9,372 nucleotides of DNA from Roseiarcus sp. Lineage in GTDB: Bacteria > Pseudomonadota > Alphaproteobacteria > Rhizobiales > Beijerinckiaceae. The notes under the pieces were generated by a model that saw nothing but the letters and a program-made list of their open reading frames with translations, was not told the DNA's origin and did not search any database. Positions 1-6,416 of the stretch are shown here, in pieces. Position 1 is the first letter of the stretch. The number at the start of each line of letters is the position of its first letter. Both the position numbers and the translations under genes were made by a program. Location: NCBI GenBank assembly GCA_030153205.1, contig JASLHV010000254.1:1-9372 (forward strand). The letters run 5' to 3'.

Positions 1-678
1 TTCGGCCTGCGCGGCCACACTTCCATGCCGATGCTCGGCATTGACGCGGGTCTTGATGCGGCGCTTGCGCTGTCCGCCAAGAAGACGGGCAAACCGGTCG
101 TTATCGCCGATGTTTGGGACAATCCGGGCGGAGGAGTCGCCGGCGACGGCACTTTGATCCTCCGCCGAATACTTGAGCGTGGCGTCGACAATGTCGCGGT
201 CGCGACGATTTGGGATCCGATTGCGGTCTCGTTCTGCCTAGCCGCAGGCGACGGCGCCAAGATTCAGCTTCGTTTTGGCGGCAAGGCGGGCCCCGATGGC
301 GGCGCGCCGATCGATGCGGAAGTCACCGTGATCAAAGCGACGGCGGAATCCTGGCAAAGCTTTGGCGCAAGCCGGGTGACATTGGGACCAGCCGCATTGG
401 TGCGGCTCGAAGGCGCGGCGATCGAGGTGATCCTCAACACCAACCGTACTCAGACTTTCGAACCCGACATATTTTCCAATCTCGGTCTCGATCCGACCGC
501 AAAATCAATCCTGCTCGTCAAATCCACCAACCATTTCTACGCCGGCTTTGCGCCGATCGCCGAGGACATCATCTATATCGACGCTGGCGCGCCCTACCCT
601 TCGCATCCGCGTGAAACGAATTACAAAAAACTGGCGCGCGAAATCTGGCCACGCGTTGAGGATCCTCACGATTTGTGA
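1..678 (+). CDS. M81 family metallopeptidase (MlrC-like), C-terminal part
   Basis: The reading frame is open from the first base of the window, so this is the last 225 residues of a longer protein; family members are usually about 490-510 residues. The fragment matches the MlrC C-terminal domain. It has the family's glycine-rich motif DNPGGGVAGDGT (about residues 40-51 of the fragment) followed by the ILRRILERGV helix, the central FGGK segment, and the late segment with KSTNHFYAGFAPIA. MlrC was named for a peptidase acting on linearised microcystin, but most homologues in soil and aquatic Proteobacteria have no known substrate, and I would not assign microcystin degradation here. The metal-binding N-terminal domain lies outside the window. 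The first in-frame ATG (position 25) is internal and not a start. The stop is TGA at 676-678, followed by a non-coding gap before the next gene. Confidence 0.85.
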   Translation, partial: FGLRGHTSMPMLGIDAGLDAALALSAKKTGKPVVIADVWDNPGGGVAGDGTLILRRILERGVDNVAVATIWDPIAVSFCLAAGDGAKIQLRFGGKAGPDGGAPIDAEVTVIKATAESWQSFGASRVTLGPAALVRLEGAAIEVILNTNRTQTFEPDIFSNLGLDPTAKSILLVKSTNHFYAGFAPIAEDIIYIDAGAPYPSHPRETNYKKLAREIWPRVEDPHDL

Positions 679-715
679 CTTCGATCGATCGTCGCCAAAA
701 CGATCGTTCTCGGCC

Positions 716-731
716 TTAATCAGGCCTTAAC
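716..731 (+). promoter_or_regulatory. CtrA-type binding box (TTAA-N7-TTAAC)
   Basis: The sequence TTAATCAGGCCTTAAC matches the full CtrA consensus TTAA-N7-TTAAC with exact spacing. CtrA is the cell-cycle response regulator of Alphaproteobacteria, and its box often overlaps the -35 region of target promoters. The site lies 91 bases before the start of the small protein gene at 822, in the gap after the M81 gene. The same bases also form a short hairpin (GGCCT 712-716, loop of 5, AGGCC 722-726) without a T-run, so a weak terminator for the upstream gene cannot be excluded. I could not see a convincing -10 box at the expected spacing. Confidence 0.5.
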
Positions 732-821
732 CGCATTGCTCCAATCTTAGGCGTCTTGATCGCGAATGCGCGGTTTGAAAAACCGCGTTCGTACTGCGTA
801 ACGACTAGGAGTAAGGCGTCG

Positions 822-1076
822 ATGAGCAGCGTTCCTGCCGACAGGAATCAGGGGATGGCCCCTCCTCCGGCTTCCCAAGCACCTTCCAATCCCGTCACGA
901 TCGAGCAGCGCGCTGGCGCGAGCCGACTTCTTTCCCGCCTCTATCGCGACGTTGGCATGGCGGCCGTCGCCGCGGAATTGCGATTGCCCGTTCGTACGAT
1001 GGATCGAGAGAGCGCCGCTTCGGTCGAACGCGGCGCCGCTTTGCTCATCGCGCAACGAAACGAACTTGCGGCCTGA
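822..1076 (+). CDS. small protein of unknown function
   Basis: I do not recognise this 84-residue protein. The ATG at 822 is preferred over the in-frame ATG at 756 because AGGAG (807-811) lies 10 bases upstream of it. The first 25 or so residues are polar and rich in proline and alanine and look disordered. The remaining part (residues 28-84) is predicted by eye to be helical and alanine-rich, with segments RLLSRLYRDVGMAAVAAELR and a terminal helix ending ELAA. There is no signal peptide, membrane segment or cysteine motif. The CtrA-type box 91 bases upstream suggests cell-cycle-linked expression. The phosphoesterase gene begins 53 bases downstream on the same strand, so co-transcription is possible but there is no functional link to infer. 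The clear ribosome site and gene-like codon use argue that it is real. Confidence 0.6.
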   Translation: MSSVPADRNQGMAPPPASQAPSNPVTIEQRAGASRLLSRLYRDVGMAAVAAELRLPVRTMDRESAASVERGAALLIAQRNELAA

Positions 1077-1094
1077 GGGTTCGCAAACTATACG
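1066..1094 (+). promoter_or_regulatory. candidate promoter for the metallophosphoesterase gene
   Basis: TTGCGG (1066-1071) and TATACG (1089-1094) are separated by exactly 17 bases, a sigma70-like arrangement with 3/6 and 4/6 matches to consensus. It overlaps the stop codon of the small gene and lies 35 bases before the ATG at 1130. This could give the phosphoesterase gene its own transcript. The match is modest and could be chance. Confidence 0.25.
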
Positions 1095-1129
1095 GGGCGT
1101 ACGGGGGCGCCGACGAGGATCGGTCGCGT

Positions 1130-2047
1130 ATGGTTATAGTTAATCGGCGGCGGTTTCTTCAAGGCGCCGCCGGCATGGTGAGCGGCGTTGCTGGGCTTGG
1201 CGTCTATTCGACTGTGGTCGAAGCAGGGATTCGCCTCGAACTCACGCCCTATACGATTTCCCCACCGTCCTGGCCCGACGACATCACGCTCAAAATCGCG
1301 GTCATCGCCGACATTCATGCTTGCGAGCCCTGGATGTCAGCCGAACGCGTAGCGTCGATCGTCGATCTCGCCAATGCGCAGAAGCCTGACTTGACGGTTC
1401 TGCTTGGCGACTTCGTCGGCAACCATCGCTTCGTGACGGGTTATGTCGCGCCGGGCGCCTGGGCGGCGGAATTGGCGCGCCTCGAGGCGCCGCTCGGCGT
1501 CTATTCCGTACTCGGCAATCACGATTGGTGGACCGCCGCGATTCCAAGCGATCCGCCGGATGGCAGCCGAAGCGTTCGCAAGGCTCTGGCGGAAGCCGGC
1601 ATTCCGGTGCTGGAGAATCGGGCTTTGCGTCTTTGGCAAAACGGCAGGCCGTTTTGGCTCGTCGGCCTCGGCGACCAGCTCGCGCTGCGGCCCGGCCGAT
1701 TCGAGGCTCGCGGCGTCGACGATCTTGCTGGATCGCTCCGCGAAATCAGAGACGATGCGCCGGCGATTCTCCTCGCGCATGAGCCTTATATTTTCCCGCG
1801 CGTACCGGATCGAATCGCGCTCACTCTCTGCGGCCACACGCACGGCGGGCAAGTCTATATTCCGTTCGTCGGCGCGCCCTTCACTTCGAAAGTGCATGGA
1901 AAATACGTGTACGGCAGCTACAGCGAAGGACCGCGCGAGCTGGTGGTCTCGGGCGGGCTCGGCGAGTCCGCCGCGCCGGTGCGGTTTTTGAGACCGCCGG
2001 AGGTGGTGGTCGTCACGGTTACCGGCGGTCTGCGTCCAAGCGTTTGA
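1130..2047 (+). CDS. Tat-exported calcineurin-like metallophosphoesterase
   Basis: This 305-residue protein is a binuclear-metal phosphoesterase of the YkuE/YaeI type. The N-terminus carries a twin-arginine signal (N-R-R-R-F-L-Q, residues 5-11) followed by an uncharged hydrophobic core to about residue 30, so it should be exported folded, probably with its metals loaded, and may stay anchored to the membrane. All metallophosphoesterase motifs are present in order: D61-x-H63, GD (93-94), GNHD (129-132), H217 in LLAHEP, and GHTHGGQ (235-241), so the enzyme should be active. Likely substrates are phosphodiesters or phospho-lipids at the membrane or wall, but the sequence does not decide this. 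The ATG at 1130 is supported by GAGGA (1115-1119) 10 bases upstream and by the correctly placed Tat motif. The gene converges on ohr, with only 8 bases between the two stop codons and no obvious terminator between them. Confidence 0.9.
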   Translation: MVIVNRRRFLQGAAGMVSGVAGLGVYSTVVEAGIRLELTPYTISPPSWPDDITLKIAVIADIHACEPWMSAERVASIVDLANAQKPDLTVLLGDFVGNHRFVTGYVAPGAWAAELARLEAPLGVYSVLGNHDWWTAAIPSDPPDGSRSVRKALAEAGIPVLENRALRLWQNGRPFWLVGLGDQLALRPGRFEARGVDDLAGSLREIRDDAPAILLAHEPYIFPRVPDRIALTLCGHTHGGQVYIPFVGAPFTSKVHGKYVYGSYSEGPRELVVSGGLGESAAPVRFLRPPEVVVVTVTGGLRPSV

Positions 2048-2055
2048 GCTGCCGG

Positions 2056-2496
2056 TTAGGCTCCCTCGGCCGTGAGCTCCAGTTCGATATTGCCGCGGGT
2101 CGCATGCGAGTAAGGGCAAATCTTCTCGTGCGCTTCGTTCGCGAACGCCTGCAATTCCGCCGTCGGCAAGTTGTGATCCACCACATGCAGCTTCACCGCG
2201 AGGCCGAAACCGCCTGCTTCGCGCGGGCCGATTGAGACCGCACAGGTGACGGTCGCCTTGCTCGCGTCCTTTTTGTGGGTCTTCGCGATATAGTCGAGCG
2301 CGCCGCCGAAGCAGGCCGCATAACCCGCCGCGAACAAATGCTCCGGCGTCGCTGTGCCTGGCTTGCCCGGACCGCCCATTTCCTTGGGCACCGACAAGTC
2401 GACGCTGACGATCCCGTCAGCCGTCGCGCTGTGGCCGTTGCGCCCGCCGGTGTTGCTGGCGTTGATGGTGACGAGCGGTTTGATCGGAGAAATCAT
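2056..2496 (-). CDS. ohr: organic hydroperoxide resistance protein (Ohr, OsmC family)
   Basis: Ohr is a cytosolic thiol peroxidase that reduces organic and fatty-acid hydroperoxides to alcohols, using lipoylated partner proteins as reductant. The 146-residue length is typical. The two redox cysteines are visible as C62 in ATPEHLFAAGYAACFGGAL and C127 in ICPYSHATRGNI, and the conserved active-site arginine and glutamate are R19 and E52. The CPYS[NH]ATRGNI signature separates Ohr from the OsmC subgroup. The ATG at 2494-2496 (read on the minus strand) has a strong AAGGAG (2502-2507) 5 bases upstream. No ohrR regulator gene is adjacent in the window, and I found no TACAATT-type OhrR operator in the upstream 140 bases, so its control is not evident. 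The upstream gap also holds the terminator of the L,D-transpeptidase, which implies that ohr has its own promoter. Confidence 0.95.
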   Translation of the reverse strand: MISPIKPLVTINASNTGGRNGHSATADGIVSVDLSVPKEMGGPGKPGTATPEHLFAAGYAACFGGALDYIAKTHKKDASKATVTCAVSIGPREAGGFGLAVKLHVVDHNLPTAELQAFANEAHEKICPYSHATRGNIELELTAEGA

Positions 2497-2587
2497 GTCT
2501 GCTCCTTGGGCTGTTGCGTTCGACCTTGGAAGGCGAAGCGAACACTAAGGCCTGGAGCCAAATGCGCCAAGGGCGCCGGGTAGCGAC

Positions 2588-2620
2588 AAAACACTGCGCC
2601 GCCGCAAGCAGCGACGCAGT
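2588..2620 (-). terminator. intrinsic terminator of the L,D-transpeptidase gene
   Basis: Read on the minus strand, a 12-bp stem (ACTGCGTCGCTG paired with CGGCGGCGCAGT, including two G-U pairs) closes a CTTG tetraloop and is followed by GTTTTG. It starts 17 bases after the stop codon of the L,D-transpeptidase. The stem is strong and the T-run short, which is usual for GC-rich bacteria. On the plus strand no T-run follows, so it is one-directional. Confidence 0.7.
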
Positions 2621-2637
2621 CAAATCTTCTCGAGAAC

Positions 2638-3255
2638 TTACTTGACGACGATCTTCGTCCCGACGTGGACTCGGCTGTAGAGGTCGATCACGTCGAGATC
2701 GCGCATGCGGATGCAGCCCGAAGACACGCTGCGGCCGATCTCATCCGGCTCGTTGGTGCCGTGGATGCGGTAAAGCGTGTCGTGATCGCCTTGATAGACA
2801 TAGAGCGCGCGAGCGCTGAGCGGATTGTCGTAGGCGCCGGCCAGCGGACCGTGCTGACGGTAGACCTGGAATTCGGGCCAGCGCTCCATGATCGAATTGG
2901 TTGGCATCCACGTCGGCCACTCGACCATCCGGCCAACCCGCGCCACTCCCGTCCATCCATAGGCCTCGGCGCCCGTCGCGACGGGATATTGAATCGCCTT
3001 GCCGTCTCTCATAGTGAAGTAGAGCTTCTTTGCGCCCGTATCGACGACGATCGTTCCGGGCGGTTCGCCTGTCGGATCACTGACGAGATAGCGTTGATAA
3101 GGAATCTGGGATTCCATCGCCGGCGCCAGCGCCATCATTTCCTTGTCGCGCTCGCTCAGCTTCGGATCGGGGATGGTCGCGAACGTCGAAACGCTTTGGC
3201 ACCCCCCTAATGCGACGCCAATCGCCAACGCCGCGCAAATAGCTAGAGACTTCAT
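2638..3255 (-). CDS. L,D-transpeptidase lipoprotein (YkuD domain)
   Basis: This 205-residue protein has a short lipoprotein signal with lipobox LGGC, giving lipidated C19, so it is probably anchored in the outer or inner membrane facing the periplasm. The YkuD catalytic domain (about residues 65-204) starts with IVVDTGAKKLYF and ends with H165-G-T and the active-site motif SSGCIRM, with nucleophile C181 and R183. Enzymes of this family make 3-3 cross-links in peptidoglycan or attach proteins to the wall; which of these applies cannot be told. The usual histidine of the S-H-G-C motif is serine here, a variant I recall as common in Rhizobiales homologues, so I do not read it as inactivation. 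A GGGAAG ribosome site precedes the ATG. The gene is monocistronic: its own terminator follows, and the T6SS operon diverges from it upstream. Confidence 0.92.
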   Translation of the reverse strand: MKSLAICAALAIGVALGGCQSVSTFATIPDPKLSERDKEMMALAPAMESQIPYQRYLVSDPTGEPPGTIVVDTGAKKLYFTMRDGKAIQYPVATGAEAYGWTGVARVGRMVEWPTWMPTNSIMERWPEFQVYRQHGPLAGAYDNPLSARALYVYQGDHDTLYRIHGTNEPDEIGRSVSSGCIRMRDLDVIDLYSRVHVGTKIVVK

Positions 3256-3300
3256 GGCTTCCCGCTTTGCCCCATTTTAAATTTTGCCCACCATAAGTCC

Positions 3301-3318
3301 GGTCCGGTTAACCGAACC
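3301..3318. repeat. 18-bp near-perfect palindrome
   Basis: The sequence GGTCCGGTTAACCGAACC is a palindrome with one mismatched base pair (3304/3315) around a perfect 10-bp core CGGTTAACCG (3305-3314). It lies 46 bases upstream of the L,D-transpeptidase start, where an operator would sit. The core also holds the CtrA half-site TTAACC in both orientations. No protein can be assigned from the sequence alone. Confidence 0.45.
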
Positions 3319-3543
3319 TTCCCAAAGGCGACGCCCCGCCATCGGCGCGTCTCACATCCGCCAAAATGGCCGAAAAGGTAACTCGGAATTCTCCCAGCGG
3401 TTCCGTTTTACCAGTGTCCATTATGGCAAAAATAGCGATGCGTTGGTAGACAGTTCGGCGTTATCAGGGAAGACCAGTCTCAAAAATTGCCGGGACTGCG
3501 TCCTCCAGGACACAATCTCGTTTACGGTCTGCCGACGGACGCC

Positions 3544-3578
3544 GCGGACGACCTACTATTAACGCTTAAGTCGTCCGC
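3544..3578. repeat. 9-bp perfect inverted repeat ahead of the T6SS promoter
   Basis: GCGGACGAC (3544-3552) and its exact reverse complement GTCGTCCGC (3570-3578) flank a 17-base AT-rich spacer. Arm centres are 26 bases apart. The right arm ends 1 base before the candidate -35 box of the T6SS operon. An extra CGGACG copy (3536-3541) lies 9 bases to the left of the copy inside the left arm (3545-3550). The arrangement suits binding of a dimeric activator or repressor. No T-run follows, so a terminator is unlikely. Confidence 0.5.
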
Positions 3579-3579
3579 C

Positions 3580-3608
3580 TTGCGACTAATCGTAAAGCGC
3601 AGGATAAT
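3580..3608 (+). promoter_or_regulatory. candidate sigma70-type promoter of the T6SS operon
   Basis: TTGCGA (3580-3585) and GATAAT (3603-3608) are separated by exactly 17 bases, with 4/6 and 5/6 matches to the -35 and -10 consensus. The -10 box ends 40 bases before the tagH ATG, giving a short leader. It directly follows the 9-bp inverted repeat. A housekeeping-type promoter rather than sigma54 is suggested, since no GG-N10-GC pair in the right context was found. Confidence 0.5.
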
Positions 3609-3648
3609 ATTGAAAGGATTTGCCTGAGATCTCTCAACCGGGACCGAG

Positions 3649-4989
3649 ATGACGCTTCGTCTGTCAATCGAAAATTTGGATCGATTGCCGGACGGCGGAC
3701 CGGTGCGCATTCAAGTTCGCGGCCGCGGATTGGATATTGGACGCGATCAGCATCTCGATTGGACCCTGCCCGATCCCAGCCGCCTTGTTTCAGGCAAGCA
3801 TTGCGAAATCCGCTTTCGCGACGGCGGCTATTGGCTGCACGACGACTCGACTAACGGCACGTTCATCAACGGCGCCCAGTTTCGTCCGAACGCGCCTCAT
3901 ATGCTGCGTAACGGCGACCGTCTCGCCATTGGGCAATATATCGTCGCCGTCGAGGTCGAAGGACAGGCCGGAGTCGGCGCCGGAGGGCAAGCGCCGGCTT
4001 CGGCGCAAGCCAATTTTGACCGTGATCCCTGGAGCGCCGGCGAGGGCGTCGCGGCGCCGGACGACCGGCGCGCCTATATGCCCGAATCGCCCCGTCCGAA
4101 CTTCCCCGATTTTCTCGACTTTGCCTCAGGCATACCGGCCTCACCGCCGCCTCTAAGCGGCGGCGTCTTCGATGCGCCCGCGAGCGACCATGCGGCGCCC
4201 CCGATCGCTCCTGAAGACGACTGGCTGCGCGGCAAGACGCCGCCACCGGTCGCGGAGCCCTTCGCCCCGCCACCGCCGCGACCCAGACGGCGAGCGACTC
4301 AACCTGAAGCGGCGCCGGAGACCGAGGAAGCCGCGATCCCTACGCCAATGCCCACACCAGTGGCCGCGGCCCCCGCCCCGCCGCCGCTGCGCGAGCCTTC
4401 CGACTCCTCGTCGTCGAAGGAGCTGCTCCTTCGTATTGCGCGGGCCGCCGGCATCGCCGAGGGGGCTTTCGCCAATCGCAGCCCGCAACAGGCCGCCGAC
4501 GATATTGGCGCAGTCCTTCGTCTGGTGGCGCATAACCTGGCGCTCATGCTGTCGTCGCGCTCCGAGACCAAGGGCGCGATGCGCAGCGCCAATCGGACCA
4601 TGATCAGGGCGCTCGAGAACAATCCGCTGAAATTCACGGCCTCGCCCGAGGAAGCCTTGACGATCATGTTCGGGCCGCCGACGCGAAATTATCTCGACGC
4701 CCAAACCGCCATTGAGCGCAGTTTCAACGATCTCAAGGCGCACCAAATCCAAACGTTCAGCGCGATGCAGGCGGCGCTGGAGGCCCTGTTCGAGGACCTC
4801 GCGCCGGAGAAGATCGACCGCTCCGTCGAGGCCGAGAAAGGCCTCAGCGGGCTGGTGGGGTCCCGTAAAGCGAAATTATGGGATGTCTATGCGGAGCGTT
4901 GGCGCGCCAAGGCGAAGCGGAGCGACGGTCGTCTCACTGAGGCGTTCATGGCTCTCTTTGCCGAGAACTACGACCGAATGCAAAACTAA
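3649..4989 (+). CDS. tagH: T6SS-associated FHA domain protein TagH (Fha)
   Basis: This 446-residue cytosolic protein couples threonine phosphorylation to T6SS assembly. The N-terminal FHA domain (about residues 5-104) has the phosphothreonine-binding residues G31-R32, S48-x-x-H51 and N69-G-T71, so binding should be intact. A long alanine- and proline-rich linker (about 105-255), probably disordered, follows. The C-terminal TagH-specific domain (about 256-440) contains the recognisable stretches NNPLKF (324-329), FGPPTRNYLD (341-350) and FNDLKAHQIQTFSAMQAAL. The ATG at 3649 follows GGGA (3640-3643) and starts directly at the first FHA strand. This is the first gene of the operon; tssK begins 89 bases downstream. 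In Agrobacterium the homologue binds phosphorylated TssL, and the TssL encoded two genes on carries the matching threonine. The kinase and phosphatase genes are not in the window. Confidence 0.93.
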   Translation: MTLRLSIENLDRLPDGGPVRIQVRGRGLDIGRDQHLDWTLPDPSRLVSGKHCEIRFRDGGYWLHDDSTNGTFINGAQFRPNAPHMLRNGDRLAIGQYIVAVEVEGQAGVGAGGQAPASAQANFDRDPWSAGEGVAAPDDRRAYMPESPRPNFPDFLDFASGIPASPPPLSGGVFDAPASDHAAPPIAPEDDWLRGKTPPPVAEPFAPPPPRPRRRATQPEAAPETEEAAIPTPMPTPVAAAPAPPPLREPSDSSSSKELLLRIARAAGIAEGAFANRSPQQAADDIGAVLRLVAHNLALMLSSRSETKGAMRSANRTMIRALENNPLKFTASPEEALTIMFGPPTRNYLDAQTAIERSFNDLKAHQIQTFSAMQAALEALFEDLAPEKIDRSVEAEKGLSGLVGSRKAKLWDVYAERWRAKAKRSDGRLTEAFMALFAENYDRMQN

Positions 4990-5006
4990 GAGTCCGTGAA
5001 GCCATT

Positions 5007-5022
5007 CGCCTTTTCGAAGGCG
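5007..5022 (+). other. hairpin between tagH and tssK
   Basis: CGCCTT-TTCG-AAGGCG is a perfect 6-bp stem with a TTCG tetraloop, beginning 17 bases after the tagH stop. It can be extended by TTCG/CGAA beyond a 2-base bulge. No T-run follows (next bases CGAAACACG), so it is more likely an RNA-processing or stability element, or chance, than a terminator. The rest of the 89-base gap shows only the tssK ribosome site. Confidence 0.4.
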
Positions 5023-5078
5023 CGAAACACGCTTCCAACGGTCCGTATGTCATCTGGGGAAACTGGGGAATTCCGACC

Positions 5079-6416
5079 ATGTCGTGGTACGCTAAGGTTA
5101 ACTGGTCGGAAGGGTTGTTTCTGCGGCCGCATCATTTGCAGCAGGCGGACCGCTATATCGAAAATCTCGTCGAAAGCCGCGCCCAACATGTGACGCCCTA
5201 TCCCTGGGGCTTTGCTCACATCGAGGTTGATCGCGATCTTGCGCAGCAGAGCAAGTTCGCCTTGCGACGCGGCGCCGGCGTCATGCCGGACGGAACCGTG
5301 TTCGATTTTCCGACGGACAGCCCGGCGCCGGCTCCGATCGAAGCGCCCGAAACGGCGGCCGGACAACTCGTCTGGCTCGCCATGCCGGCGAAAGCGAATA
5401 ATTCGCGCGAGGTCGCCCAAGACGGCGCGGACGCTGCGGCGCGCTTTTATTCCGGCTCGGAGACCGTGATCGATTCGACGTCGCATTTGCGCATCGAAGA
5501 AGAGATCGACGTCGCCTATCCACGGCTTGCGTACGAAATCCGTAAGACCGCCAAGCCAGGCTATGTCGGCCTGCCGATCGCGCGTATCGTCGAAGTGCAT
5601 GACCGGACGATCGTGTTCGACGAAAAGTTCGCGCCGCCGCTGCTGGTCTGCGCCGCCCATCCCACGGTCGATGGATGGCTTGATCGGGTGATCGGCTGGA
5701 TCGGCAACAAGCTCGACGAATTGGCGCGCTACGCCAGCGACGCCACCGCCGGCGGCGGCCTGCAAAGCGCCGACTATCTGATGCTGCAAATGCTCAATCG
5801 CGAAATTCCGGTGCTCAAACATTTCCGGCTCTCGCGTTACGTGCATCCCGAGCGGCTGTACGAGGAGTTCTTGCGGATAGCCGGCGAGCTCGCCACTTTC
5901 GCGACGAGCGAACGTCGGGCGCGGGAGTACAATGCCTATAATCACGACGATCTCGAGCTGACTTTCGCGCCGGTCCTGCGCGACATCCAGGACTTCCTGA
6001 GCGCCCGGCTCGATCGGCGCGCCATACGGCTCGAACTTATCGAACGCGCGCAAAACGCCTATATCTCGACGATCAAAGACCGTACTTTGTTCCGCAATGC
6101 GACTTTGGTGCTCGAAGTTTCGGCGCGCCGGCCGCTTGTCGAAATCCAGCAGCAACTGCCGCATTTCCTCAAGGTCGGTCCGAACACCAAGATGAACGAA
6201 ATCGTTCACGCCCATTTGCCCGGCATCAATCTCGTTCATCTGCCGACGCCGCCGCCGCAAATCCGCACGATATCGGATCACGTCTACTTCTATTTCGATC
6301 GGACCTCGCCGCTCTGGCCTGAGTTCAGCGTCGCAAGCGCGATCGGCATGCATTTCGCCGGCGACTGGCCCGAACTCCAGATGGAGCTGTGGGCGATTAG
6401 AGAAGACCGGCGATGA
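5079..6416 (+). CDS. tssK: type VI secretion system baseplate subunit TssK
   Basis: TssK (445 residues, normal length) is the cytosolic trimeric adaptor that joins the T6SS baseplate to the TssL/TssM membrane complex; it resembles phage receptor-binding proteins. The family signature WSEGLFLRPHHLQQ is at residues 9-22. Other typical parts follow: the GVMPDGTVFDFP strand, the long helical middle with YLMLQMLNREIPVLKHF, and the C-terminal segment with LPGINLVHLPTPPPQI and VYFYFD, which in homologues binds the membrane complex. The ATG at 5079 has GGGGAA (5065-5070) 8 bases upstream. The TGA overlaps the next gene's ATG in ATGA (6413-6416), so tssK and tssL are probably translationally coupled. 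No frameshift or missing block was seen. Confidence 0.96.
   Translation: MSWYAKVNWSEGLFLRPHHLQQADRYIENLVESRAQHVTPYPWGFAHIEVDRDLAQQSKFALRRGAGVMPDGTVFDFPTDSPAPAPIEAPETAAGQLVWLAMPAKANNSREVAQDGADAAARFYSGSETVIDSTSHLRIEEEIDVAYPRLAYEIRKTAKPGYVGLPIARIVEVHDRTIVFDEKFAPPLLVCAAHPTVDGWLDRVIGWIGNKLDELARYASDATAGGGLQSADYLMLQMLNREIPVLKHFRLSRYVHPERLYEEFLRIAGELATFATSERRAREYNAYNHDDLELTFAPVLRDIQDFLSARLDRRAIRLELIERAQNAYISTIKDRTLFRNATLVLEVSARRPLVEIQQQLPHFLKVGPNTKMNEIVHAHLPGINLVHLPTPPPQIRTISDHVYFYFDRTSPLWPEFSVASAIGMHFAGDWPELQMELWAIREDRR

Larger units (their letters stand above)
3256..3648. other. 393-base divergent intergenic region
   Basis: This gap lies between the start codons of the L,D-transpeptidase (leftward) and tagH (rightward), so it must hold the promoters for both. 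I see an 18-bp near-palindrome, a 9-bp inverted repeat and one candidate promoter, listed separately. The middle part (about 3320-3530) is more AT-rich and less periodic than the coding sequence around it and contains no other feature I can support. An open frame at 3284-3562 has no ribosome site and no protein-like composition. No tRNA, IS end or sigma54 -24/-12 element was seen. Confidence 0.7.

Noticed and set aside
712..728. Intrinsic terminator after the M81 gene
   Set aside because: Only a 5-bp stem and no T-run; the CtrA-box reading of the same bases fits better.
1337..2119. 260-codon minus-strand open frame opposite the phosphoesterase gene
   Set aside because: Antisense shadow of a gene whose plus-strand protein has every metallophosphoesterase motif.
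2497..2637. OhrR operator upstream of ohr
   Set aside because: Looked for TACAATT/AATTGTA-type palindromes and found none; no ohrR gene is adjacent in the window.
2638..3255. Inactive L,D-transpeptidase because the motif reads SSGC instead of SHGC
   Set aside because: The catalytic cysteine, the arginine and the upstream histidine are all present, and the serine variant is familiar in related species.
3419..3460. Sigma54 (-24/-12) promoter around TGGCAAAAATAGCGATGC
   Set aside because: The GG and GC pairs are 13 bases apart instead of 10, so the spacing rules it out.
3284..3562. 92-codon plus-strand open frame in the divergent intergenic region
   Set aside because: No ribosome site, unusual composition, no hydrophobic core or motif, and it runs through the promoter region.
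4986..6353. Long minus-strand open frame (455 codons) opposite tssK
   Set aside because: It lies wholly opposite a textbook tssK, is very rich in arginine and shows no domain. Such frames arise from codon bias in GC-rich genes.
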